NCBI RefSeq assembly: GCF_014647835.1
Contig: NZ_BMPY01000046.1
Span: 1-41,750 of the forward strand
Reading direction: 5' to 3'
Length of the DNA stretch: 41,750 nt
Source of the DNA: Microbispora rosea subsp. aerata
GTDB lineage: Bacteria > Actinomycetota > Actinomycetes > Streptosporangiales > Streptosporangiaceae
In this document: in pieces, positions 21,409 to 28,616 of the stretch
Layout: each line of letters opens with the position of its first letter
Position numbering within the stretch: the stretch's first letter is position 1
Position numbers and translations under genes: made by a program
Notes under the pieces: generated by a model
Database searches by the model: none
What the model was told of the DNA's origin: nothing
Seen by the model: only the letters and a program-made list of their open reading frames with translations

Positions 21409-21452
21409 TTCCCAAGCTGACAGCGCGGGTTCGAATCCCGTCACCCGCTCCA
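21409..21452 (+). repeat. att site: third tRNA-Gly(CCC) 3'-end copy
   Basis: Forty-three of 44 positions match the other two copies (TTCGAATCC instead of TTCGATTCC in the T-loop). A CCAGCTCAGC motif 28 bp upstream is shared with the first copy. It marks the right end of the VapBC segment and possibly the oldest insertion. Confidence 0.8.
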
Positions 21453-21483
21453 ATCTCCAGGGGTGGTAAGCCTCTCCAGTGGA

Positions 21484-21921
21484 TCATGAGCGCTTACGCG
21501 CTGAGCCTCCGGCGCATGTACCGCTGATCAGGGTCTCCGAACTCCATGCCGTTCTCGATCGCCAGCCTCCCTGATCATGGGCACATATCCTCCACCCGTG
21601 AAAGGGTCCACGCAACGAGAACTGAACGACCAAATCCTGTCCGGGCGCGAGAATACGATTCGCCAACTCCGCTGTGTCAACGATGCCGTCGGGGCCAACA
21701 CTGAAAGGCGTGGCTCGACCATCGGCATGAACATCCACCTTCTGGGATGACGCCCACGCATGGGGCTCAGAATGTCGGGGAACGGAAACGTACGCTAAGC
21801 CCGTTCGCCCCAGCTCAATGATGGTGGTCGAACCCGGTTGGCTGAGATCGGTTGGCGTACGTTCTTGTTCGATCGCATACCGCCGGCGGGTCATGTCGGC
21901 GATCTGCTGAGCCGTGCTCAT
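21484..21921 (-). CDS. Hypothetical protein with uncertain C-terminus
   Basis: The frame begins MSTAQQIADMTRRRYAIEQERTPTDLS at 21921, with AAGGAA seven bases upstream. It continues through ELGRTGLAYVSVPRHSEPHAWASSQKVDV and LILAPGQDLVVQFSLRGPF-like sequence, with no family recognised. After RGPF at about 21595 the current frame gives an unlikely Trp/Ser-rich tail. The alternative frame reads GGGYVPMIREAGDRERHGVRRP and stops at 21528, so a one-base indel in the TTT run there is possible. It is outside the att-bounded elements. Confidence 0.45.
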   Translation of the reverse strand: MSTAQQIADMTRRRYAIEQERTPTDLSQPGSTTIIELGRTGLAYVSVPRHSEPHAWASSQKVDVHADGRATPFSVGPDGIVDTAELANRILAPGQDLVVQFSLRGPFHGWRICAHDQGGWRSRTAWSSETLISGTCAGGSARKRS

Positions 21922-21999
21922 CGCCCGTTCCTTTTGAGTCGCGGGCACCTTCGCCGCGGTGCCGAGTGGCGAACGTCCCCCGGCCCTGCACGCCCTCGG

Positions 22000-22851
22000 T
22001 CAGGCCTGTCCTCGGAGGAAGGCCCGCGTGATGGTGAGCAGCAGTGGTGAACGGACACCGAGGTGGGCGGCGGAGTCGGCGATGACCTCTGCCAGCCATC
22101 CGACCGCGTCGCATGACCACTCGGCGAGCTCTCCGCGCAGCACCACGCCGTGCAGGGGCGGACCGTTCCAGAAACCGTCGTCGAACGGCGGAGGAAGGAC
22201 GTCATCTCGGCCGGTGACATCGTGAGATCGGTAACCGAACACGTCCTGGTCCAGGTGACTGAGGCGGTCGGCGAGCCGTCCCGCGACAGCGGGGATCGAC
22301 GGGTCCCGGCCGCTGTTGACGCCGACCTCCACCGGTGTCCTCGCCTCTGGGGCGCACTCGGCGAACCAATCGATTGTCAGTCTCGACGGTACGGCCGCGT
22401 ACGGCGGACGAGATGAAGCGTCCAAACCCTGAACCGGTATGAGGACCTGTATCGCGGACAGGTGCGGCGTACCGGCCCGCGCCGTCGTGTCCATGGCGCA
22501 TCGCAGGAACGGCTGCACGGGAAGGGGCCGGTCACCGGCCGGCGCGCTCGCCTCCACCTGGAACCACGAGATCAGCCCCGCCCCGGGGGCGGCCAGGGGG
22601 TGGTTCCATCCGGCATCGTTCATGGCCCACAGGCCGCAGGCGCCGGGCGGGTCGTCCCCTCGCACTGTGGTTGCCTCATCGAGCCAGCCCATGGCGAGCG
22701 ACCGCTGGTGGAACAGTTGGTATGCGTCGTGCTCAGGGTCGTGCCAGGGGTGCGGGACCAGCTCGCCGTAGAAGGCGGCGAACATGGTGCCCGCGGTCCT
22801 ACGGCCCGCGGGCACCACGCCCGGCTGTGCTGGGACGCCGCGCTCCGGCAT
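22000..22851 (-). CDS. Hypothetical cytoplasmic protein
   Basis: A 283-residue protein without signal peptide or membrane segment. Recognisable texture includes TMFAAFYGELVPHPWHDPEHDAYQLFHQRSLAMGWLDEA, CGLWAMNDAGWNHPLAAPGAGLISWFQVEASA, and an Asp-rich FDDGFWNGPPLHGVVLRG. I do not recognise the family. ATG 22785 (TMFAAFYGEL) is an alternative start. It appears to be a single gene between mobile remnants. Confidence 0.5.
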   Translation of the reverse strand: MPERGVPAQPGVVPAGRRTAGTMFAAFYGELVPHPWHDPEHDAYQLFHQRSLAMGWLDEATTVRGDDPPGACGLWAMNDAGWNHPLAAPGAGLISWFQVEASAPAGDRPLPVQPFLRCAMDTTARAGTPHLSAIQVLIPVQGLDASSRPPYAAVPSRLTIDWFAECAPEARTPVEVGVNSGRDPSIPAVAGRLADRLSHLDQDVFGYRSHDVTGRDDVLPPPFDDGFWNGPPLHGVVLRGELAEWSCDAVGWLAEVIADSAAHLGVRSPLLLTITRAFLRGQA

Positions 22852-22895
22852 GCTGGGTTCTCCCTTTGTCCCGCCGCTGTGACGTCCCTCACATT

Positions 22896-23015
22896 AGTTC
22901 ACCCGGCAGTTGACGTCCGCCTGGTTCATCGGCTTCTCGGCGGAGTCGATCACGCCGATCACGTCGACGTTCTGGTGCTGCACACGCACCTTCGGCAGGT
23001 GGGTTGTTGCCGACG
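22896..23015 (-). pseudogene. C-terminal fragment of a small secreted-type protein
   Basis: A frame ends ...VRVQHQNVDVIGVIDSAEKPMNQADVNCRVN followed by TAA at 22896-22898. Upstream it loses sense exactly where the direct repeat R1 starts (23016). The remaining 35-40 residues look like the end of a small extracellular protein of the kind seen in actinomycetes (QHQNVDV... with a late Cys), but the family cannot be fixed. Confidence 0.4.
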
Positions 23016-23185
23016 CAGCAGGTGATGGGCCGTCCTTACACGATCGACGATGACGGCCCGGCCGTCACCCGCTTCGATCACGTAGGCCCAGGTCAGGGCT
23101 GGGACGGGCATCAGCCCTCATCGGGGCGACGGGCTTTGGTCCAGACGGCCGTGACGTCTCGGCACGTCACCTTCATGGTTCCTGA
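23016..23185. repeat. 170-bp direct repeat R1 (pair with R2)
   Basis: About 91 percent identical to 23922-24090. It contains the 3' end of the gene at 23111, a hairpin GATGACGGCC-C-GGCCGTCACC, and the series CCGTCACCCGCT, CACGTA, GGCCCAGGTCAGG. That series matches the end of the tRNA-Gly att core and its downstream flank at 8445-8480, allowing small gaps. Confidence 0.75.
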
Positions 23186-23359
23186 TTGAAGGGCGATCTC
23201 GTGACTACATCCACCGGGGTGCGGCATGATCTCGCCCAACATAGTCGTGGCTGAGTTCGTCGCGCGCGAGACGTCCAGGCTGAGGGCGGAGACACCGTCG
23301 TACCGAATAATGAGGTCTTCCTCATGCTTCCGGCAGCTGTGCGAGCAGACCGGAGCCAT
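23111..23359 (-). CDS. Small hypothetical protein; its 3' end is duplicated in R2
   Basis: An 82-residue protein from ATG 23359, with GGAGGAG about 11 bases upstream (an ATG at 23401 is also in frame). The sequence runs MAPVCSHSCRKHEEDLIIRYD ... and ends KVTCRDVTAVWTKARRPDEG. The same ending (KVTCRDFTAVWAKARRPDEG) occurs in R2, where several differences are silent third-position changes, which supports real coding history. Family not recognised. Cys residues near both ends may bind metal. Confidence 0.45.
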   Translation of the reverse strand: MAPVCSHSCRKHEEDLIIRYDGVSALSLDVSRATNSATTMLGEIMPHPGGCSHEIALQSGTMKVTCRDVTAVWTKARRPDEG

Positions 23360-23513
23360 GTGCTTTTCGGCTCCTCCACGGCTGGACCCGCGAGATCTCA
23401 TTTTCGGTCACGATCGGCACTCCTGATGCTGGGACACGTGAGCCGTTTCCTCCTGATCATGCCATCCAGGCTCGCCATCCAGTGATCAATAGGAAACGCA
23501 GCCGGAGCTGTCG

Positions 23514-23894
23514 TCAATCACGGCTTACGGGGACGATTTCCTTGCCCAGCGGCATCAGCGAGATCGGGATCATTTTGAGGTTCGCGATCCCCAGCGGGAT
23601 GCCGATGATCGAGATGAACAGCGGGATCGCGGTGGTGACGTGCCCGATCGCCAGCCAGATCCCGGCGACGAGCAGCCAGATGACGTTGCCGACCACCGAC
23701 CACGCGCCGGCGGACGGCTTGTCGGCGACGGTCCGGCCGAACGGCCACAGCGCGTAGCCCGCGATCCGGAACGACGCGATGCCGAACGGGATGGTGACGA
23801 TGAGGACGCAGCAGATGATCCCCGCCGCGACATAACCTAATGCGAGCCACAAGCCGGCGAAGATCAGCCAGATGACATTGAGGACGGTGTTCAT
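23514..23894 (-). CDS. yccF: YccF-domain inner-membrane protein
   Basis: A 126-residue protein made of two similar halves: NVIWLIFAGLWLALGYVAAGIICCVLIVTIPFGIASFRIAGYALWPFG and NVIWLLVAGIWLAIGHVTTAIPLFISIIGIPLGIANLKMIPISLMPLG. This duplicated N-x-I-W ... PFG/PLG pattern with about four membrane segments is the YccF family. Its function is unknown. Start ATG 23894 (MNTVLNVIW); the longer frame upstream runs into repeat R2. It lies between direct repeats R1 and R2. Confidence 0.85.
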   Translation of the reverse strand: MNTVLNVIWLIFAGLWLALGYVAAGIICCVLIVTIPFGIASFRIAGYALWPFGRTVADKPSAGAWSVVGNVIWLLVAGIWLAIGHVTTAIPLFISIIGIPLGIANLKMIPISLMPLGKEIVPVSRD

Positions 23895-23921
23895 AGTGCT
23901 CACTGTCCCACCCGGCCAGCT

Positions 23922-24090
23922 CAGCAGGTAGTGGGCCGTCCCTACGCGATCGACGGTGACGGCCCGGCCGTCACCCGCTCCGATCACGTAGGCCCAGGTC
24001 AGGGCGGGACAGGCATCAGCCCTCGTCAGGGCGGCGGGCTTTGGCCCAGACAGCCGTGAAGTCTCGGCACGTCACCTTCACGGTTCCTGA
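23922..24090. repeat. 169-bp direct repeat R2 (pair with R1)
   Basis: The second copy has the same orientation as R1. Here the hairpin GGTGACGGCC-C-GGCCGTCACC is perfect. A CCAGCTCAGCAGG motif just upstream (23916) also occurs 59 bp before the matching end of the true att core at 8415-8459. The coding 3' end of the R1 gene is present only as a truncated remnant. Confidence 0.75.
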
Positions 24091-24390
24091 CGGTCGCCTC
24101 GGCGTGCGCTCGGCGCAACCGGCCCTGACACGGGCTTCCAAACGGCGCCGCGTCTGCTCGGCGGCCGGGCATGCGGCCCGCAGGCCAGTCCTGGTTGGCG
24201 GCAGCGGGCCGCCCGCTGCGCATGTCCGCATACCGCGGCACATCGCAGGCCCGCTCCTGCCGGCCGTGTCCGTTTCGGCGAAAACCCGGGGCTCCGGGCC
24301 GTACCGCGGATCTGCCGGGACGTCGCGGGGAGGTGGCGGAACGTGTCGGGGAAGGCACTCCCCGAAAACGTCCCGTCACACGCCGGTAGC
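24091..24390. other. Gene-free stretch with a weak third copy of the GC-rich repeat
   Basis: About 300 bases between R2 and the large phosphatase gene. The part near 24160-24215 (CCGGGCATGCGGCCCGCAGGCC ... TTGGCGGCAGC) is a degenerate relative of the GC-rich repeat at 7208 and 18955. No gene or clear promoter is seen; the phosphatase promoter must lie in its right part. Confidence 0.35.
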
Positions 24391-26940
24391 ATGAGGAAGA
24401 GGTACGGCGAGGGGTTCCGGACGGGGTTGGTGCCGATGGGCGTGCCCGAGGCCACCGGTGACGGCCCCGGCAGCGGATCGGGGCGCCGGTTCCCGGGAGC
24501 GAATACAGCCGTCGTAGTGGTGGATGTCCGGGGCCGGATCTGCTTGTGGAGCCCGCAGGCTCAGATCCTTCTCGGCTACCCGGCGCACGAGGTTTGCGGA
24601 CGGCCCGCGGTAGACCTGCTGGCCGCAGACGAGGACCGGCACGCGGTGGTGGCCGCCGTCGAACGGCACTCGAGCTGGGACGGCGTGCTGGGCATGCGGC
24701 ACCGCGACGGGCATGAGGTGCGGGTGGCGCTGCACGTGCGCGCGGCGCTGTGCGCCGGGGGCGAGCGCGCCTGGACAGTGATAGCCGTCGACGTGCGTGA
24801 GGCTCGCCGGGAGGTGATGGACCAGGCGATTTTGGAGGCGTTGTTCGCCCAGTCCCCGATCAGCGTGGTCGTCATGGACCCCGAGCTGCGCTATCTGTAC
24901 GTGAACGCCGAAGCGGAGCGCGACATCGCCGCGCCGGCCGAGCAGCTCGTCGGCCGGCGCGTCGGCGACGTCGTCCCGGGCATCGACGTCGAGGCCCTCG
25001 AGGCGATGCTGCGCCGCGTGCGGGACACCGGCGAGCCGGTGCTCCGCTTCGTGGTGCGGGGCCGCACTCCGCGCGACCCGGACCACGAGCACGTGTGGTC
25101 CGACTCCTGCTTCCGGCTGACCGACCCGAATGGCCGTGTCCTCGGGATATGCCAGGCCGCCATCGACATCACCAGCGGATACCGGGCCCAGCAACGGCTG
25201 GCCCTGCTGAACGAGGCCAGCACCCGCATCGGCACCACCTTGGACGTGGCGCGCACCGCCCAGGAGCTGGCCGACGCGGCCGTGCCCGCGCTCGCCGACA
25301 TCGTCACCGTCGACCTGCTGGAAGCGACGCTGCACGGCGAAGAACCGGCTCCCGGCCCGCCCGGCGAGCGGGTCCTGGCCCGGCGCATGGGGATCGGTAC
25401 GCTCCAGGAGCACTCTCCGGAGGTCGTGTGCCCGGTGGGCGAAGCGGTGGCCTACCACTCGGACACCCCCCAGGCCCGCTGCCTGGCCACCGGCAAGCCG
25501 CTCCTGGTGCCGGCCTTGGACGCCGGCGAGTGGTTCGCCTCCGACCCGCGGAGGACCGCGATGATCCACGAACTCGGCGTACGGTCGATCATGATGGTGC
25601 CGCTGCGGGCCCGCGGGGTCACCCTGGGACTGGCCGGCTTCGCCCGTTATCAGAGCCCGGAGCCGTTCGCCGAGGACGACCTCGCCCTGGCCGAGGAGCT
25701 CGCCTCCCGCGCCGCGGTCTGCGTCGACAACGCCCGCCGCTACACCCGCGAGCACGCCACCGCCCTGGCCCTGCAACGGAGCCTCCTGCCCCGCGACCTG
25801 CCCGAGCACCCCGCCGTCGAGAGCGCCGGCCGTTACCTGCCCGCCGCCGCGCACGCCCACGCGGGCGGCTGCTGGTTCGACGTGCTGCCCGTCTCCGGCG
25901 CCCGCGTCGCCCTGGTCGTCGGGGAGGTCACCGGCCACGGCCTGCACGCCGCCGCCACCATGGGCCGGCTGCGCGCCGCCGTCCACACTCTGGCCGAGCT
26001 CGACCTCGCCCCGGAGGAGGTCCTCACCCAGCTCGACGCCCTCCTCATCCGCTTCGCCGAGGAAGACCCCGACGTCAAGGGAGCCACCTGCCTGTACGCG
26101 GTCTACGACCCCATCTCCCGCACCTGCACCCTCGCCCGGGCCGGCCACCCGCCTCCCGCCGTGGTCCGCCCCGACGGCACCGCGGAGCTCCTCGACCTGC
26201 CGCCGGGCCCGCCCCTGGGCCTGGGCGGGCTGCCCTTCGAGACCACCGAGCTCCAGCTTGCCGAGGGCACGCTGCTGGCCTTCCACAACGGCGGCCTGAT
26301 CCAGGCCGCGGAGGCGGACGCCGAGGCCGGGCTCGACCGGCTGGCCCGCGCCTTGACCGCCCCCGGCCGTTCGCTGGACCAGCTCTGCGACGCCGCCGTG
26401 GCCGCCCTGCCGCCCGAACGCCGCGCCGAGGACGTCGCCCTGCTGCTGGCCCGCACCCGCGTGCTGAAATCGGACCGGGTCGCCTCCTGGCTGCTGCCGA
26501 CCGATCCCGCCGTGGTCTCCCACGCCCGCGCCCTCGCCGCCGGGCAACTGGCCACCTGGGGCCTGGAGTCGCTCGCCTTCTCCACCGGGCTCATCGTCAG
26601 CGAGCTGGTCACCAACGCCATCAATCACGCGTGCGGCCCCATAGGGCTGCGCCTGATCCACACCGACGTCCTCATCTGCGAGGTCTCCGACGGCAGTCTC
26701 AGCGCTCCGCACCTGCGCCGGGCCCGCCTCACCGACGAGGGCGGGCGCGGCCTGTTCCTGGTCGCCCAGCTCACCTCCCGGTGGGGCGCCCGCTACCACG
26801 CCGACGGCAAGTGCATCTGGGCCGAGCTGCCTCTCCATCCCGGCCTGGAGCCGCCCTTCGTCGATGCGGCGATCTGGGACATCGAGGCGCATGAGGACGA
26901 TTCCGTCGACGATTCGGCTCTGCCGTCCTTTCGGCAGTGA
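24391..26940 (+). CDS. PAS-PAS-GAF-PP2C(SpoIIE)-HATPase multidomain signalling protein
   Basis: A sensor that should control a STAS/sigma pathway. About 849 residues. From the 24391 start: first PAS about 30-140 (VVVVDVRGRICLWSPQAQILLGYPAHEV), second PAS about 150-270 (SVVVMDPELRYLYVNAEAERD), GAF about 275-450, SpoIIE/PP2C phosphatase about 470-680 (GGCWFDVLPVSGARVALVVGEVTGHGLHAAATMGRLR; ARAGHPPPAVVRPDG), and an RsbW-like HATPase about 705-830 (ELVTNAINHACG; DEGGRGLFLVAQL). The phosphatase and kinase-type domains probably act on the same STAS partner in opposite directions. Start alternatives are 24343 and 24436; none has a strong ribosome site. Confidence 0.9.
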   Translation: MRKRYGEGFRTGLVPMGVPEATGDGPGSGSGRRFPGANTAVVVVDVRGRICLWSPQAQILLGYPAHEVCGRPAVDLLAADEDRHAVVAAVERHSSWDGVLGMRHRDGHEVRVALHVRAALCAGGERAWTVIAVDVREARREVMDQAILEALFAQSPISVVVMDPELRYLYVNAEAERDIAAPAEQLVGRRVGDVVPGIDVEALEAMLRRVRDTGEPVLRFVVRGRTPRDPDHEHVWSDSCFRLTDPNGRVLGICQAAIDITSGYRAQQRLALLNEASTRIGTTLDVARTAQELADAAVPALADIVTVDLLEATLHGEEPAPGPPGERVLARRMGIGTLQEHSPEVVCPVGEAVAYHSDTPQARCLATGKPLLVPALDAGEWFASDPRRTAMIHELGVRSIMMVPLRARGVTLGLAGFARYQSPEPFAEDDLALAEELASRAAVCVDNARRYTREHATALALQRSLLPRDLPEHPAVESAGRYLPAAAHAHAGGCWFDVLPVSGARVALVVGEVTGHGLHAAATMGRLRAAVHTLAELDLAPEEVLTQLDALLIRFAEEDPDVKGATCLYAVYDPISRTCTLARAGHPPPAVVRPDGTAELLDLPPGPPLGLGGLPFETTELQLAEGTLLAFHNGGLIQAAEADAEAGLDRLARALTAPGRSLDQLCDAAVAALPPERRAEDVALLLARTRVLKSDRVASWLLPTDPAVVSHARALAAGQLATWGLESLAFSTGLIVSELVTNAINHACGPIGLRLIHTDVLICEVSDGSLSAPHLRRARLTDEGGRGLFLVAQLTSRWGARYHADGKCIWAELPLHPGLEPPFVDAAIWDIEAHEDDSVDDSALPSFRQ

Positions 26941-26992
26941 TCAGCGATACGCGTACGCGTGCCTCGCCATGCCGAAGTACGGACACGGGCGA

Positions 26993-27469
26993 TCAGGTGA
27001 CGGGCTCGCTCGTCTCGGCGGAGCCCAAGGCCGCCAGCCCGGACCGCACCGCCTCGGCTTCCCGGTCGAGCAGGCTTCGATCCCTCGTGCCCCACCTGGC
27101 CTGCACCTGGAATCCGTCCCCCGCGAACCGGGGGAACACGTGCAGATGGAAGTGAAAGATCTCCTGAAAAGCGGCCGCGCCGTCCGCCAGATATAGGTTC
27201 ACACCCTCGCAGTTGAGGCCCGAGCGCCGCAGGGCCCGCCCCATCCGGTGGCCGATTCTCCACACGTGTGCGCTCGTTTCCTCATCCAGGTCTTCCAGAC
27301 CGGCGGCGTGCACGCGGGGAATCACCAGAAGATGACCAGGCGTGATCGCCCGGATATCCATGATCACGATGACGCGGTCGTCTTCGTATGGGACGCTCGC
27401 CTCGGCCTCACCGCGGAGGATCGCGCAGAAAATGCAGCCCTGGTTTTCACGCTCTCCCATACGCAGCAT
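26993..27469 (-). CDS. HIT-family nucleotide hydrolase/transferase
   Basis: A 158-residue cytoplasmic protein. The active-site histidine triad is HFHLHVFPR, and an N-terminal zinc-type CIFCAILRGE occurs near residues 12-21. HIT proteins cleave nucleoside phosphoramidates or dinucleotides. ATG 27469 is the first ATG in frame; 27460 (MGERENQGCIFC) and GTG 27484 are alternatives. It converges with the PAS-phosphatase gene, 52 bases apart. Confidence 0.85.
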   Translation of the reverse strand: MLRMGERENQGCIFCAILRGEAEASVPYEDDRVIVIMDIRAITPGHLLVIPRVHAAGLEDLDEETSAHVWRIGHRMGRALRRSGLNCEGVNLYLADGAAAFQEIFHFHLHVFPRFAGDGFQVQARWGTRDRSLLDREAEAVRSGLAALGSAETSEPVT

Positions 27470-27782
27470 GGTGCCGCAACGCACCGCCCATGACGATCAA
27501 ACTGTCACATCCCGTTCAACGACGGCTCGCACTCGCCCTCACGCCGAGAGAATGCCGCCGCAACTCCTCGGTGACCTCAAGCCGTATCGGCTGCCCCCAT
27601 CACCGCCCTCGCCCCTGTTTTTCGTTGGAACTGCGCGTGTCCCCCGTGAGAGCTACCCGCGAATGTCCACCGCACGGTGACGACTCCAGGGGTGCCGAAT
27701 CCTTAGCGTTCTCGGCGTGACCGCGGCGGTCGGGCCGCGGAGTCCGCCAAGTCTTCCCAGCGGCATCTCCCGAGGAGTCGTC
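27470..27782. other. Divergent intergenic region before the CPBP operon
   Basis: About 310 bases between the HIT gene and the CPBP protease gene. GAGGAG precedes the start at 27783. I see no convincing -35/-10 pair, repeat or RNA. Confidence 0.35.
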
Positions 27783-28616
27783 ATGCGCCTGTTGAAACAG
27801 CTTGTTCCCGTCGCCCTCGTGGCCTTCGCCGGCGGCGCCATCGCGAGCGCGGTGCAGGAGAACGCGTTCGTCACCCTGGTCGTCGGCGTCGCGACGGCCG
27901 TCCTCTCGGTGTTCGTGTACGGCTGGGCGGTGCGGTGGTCCGAGCGCCGTACGCCGGTGGAGGTGGCCGCGAAGGGAGCCGTTCCCGCCCTCGGGCGGGG
28001 GCTGCTGATCGGGGTCGGGATGTTCGCGGCCGTGATCGTGAACCTCGCCTTCCTGGGCTACTTCCGCGTCGACGGCTTCGGCTCGGTGACGGGCGCGATC
28101 GGGCTGCTCGGTTTCATGACCGCCGCCGCCGTGACCGAGGAGCTGATGTTCCGCGGCGTGCTGTTCCGGATCGTCGAGCAGTGGGCCGGCACCTGGATCG
28201 CGCTGACGCTGACCGGCCTGGTGTTCGGCCTGGTGCATCTGACCAACCAGCACGCCACCCTGTGGGGCGCGATCGCCATCGCCGTCGAGGCCGGGGGCAT
28301 GCTCGCCGCCGCCTACGCCGCCACCCGCACCCTGTGGCTGCCGATCGGCCTGCACTTCGGCTGGAACTTCGCCGCGGCGGGCATCTTCAGCACCGAGGTC
28401 TCCGGCAACGGCGCGACGCACGGGCTGCTGCACACCGTGACCTCCGGCCCGGCCCTGCTCACCGGTGGTGACTTCGGGCCGGAGGGCAGCCCGTACGCGG
28501 TGCTGTTCGGCCTGCTGCTGACGGTCGTGTTCCTGTGGCTGGCCCGCAGGCGCGGCAATCTGGTGCCCCTGCGGCGCGGCGCCCGGGCCGGTGCGACCGC
28601 TACGCTCGCCCAGTGA
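27783..28616 (+). CDS. CPBP (CAAX/Abi-type) intramembrane metalloprotease
   Basis: A 277-residue polytopic membrane protein. Conserved CPBP motifs are TEELMFRGVLFR (glutamates and arginine), FGLVHLTN (histidine) and GLHFGWNF (histidine and asparagine), which together bind the catalytic metal within the membrane. Family members process prenylated or membrane substrates. The start has GAGGAG five bases upstream. The stop overlaps the GTG of the histidine kinase (GTGA), so protease, kinase and regulator form one operon. Confidence 0.85.
   Translation: MRLLKQLVPVALVAFAGGAIASAVQENAFVTLVVGVATAVLSVFVYGWAVRWSERRTPVEVAAKGAVPALGRGLLIGVGMFAAVIVNLAFLGYFRVDGFGSVTGAIGLLGFMTAAAVTEELMFRGVLFRIVEQWAGTWIALTLTGLVFGLVHLTNQHATLWGAIAIAVEAGGMLAAAYAATRTLWLPIGLHFGWNFAAAGIFSTEVSGNGATHGLLHTVTSGPALLTGGDFGPEGSPYAVLFGLLLTVVFLWLARRRGNLVPLRRGARAGATATLAQ

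Noticed and set aside
21266-21487. Minus-strand ORF containing GAGDGIRTRAVSLGS
   Set aside because: This peptide is the translation of the tRNA 3' end (att core) and is a familiar false gene.
24376-26892. 838-residue ORF antisense to the PAS-phosphatase gene
   Set aside because: High-GC third-position bias opens long antisense frames. It has no domain and the sense strand encodes five clear domains.
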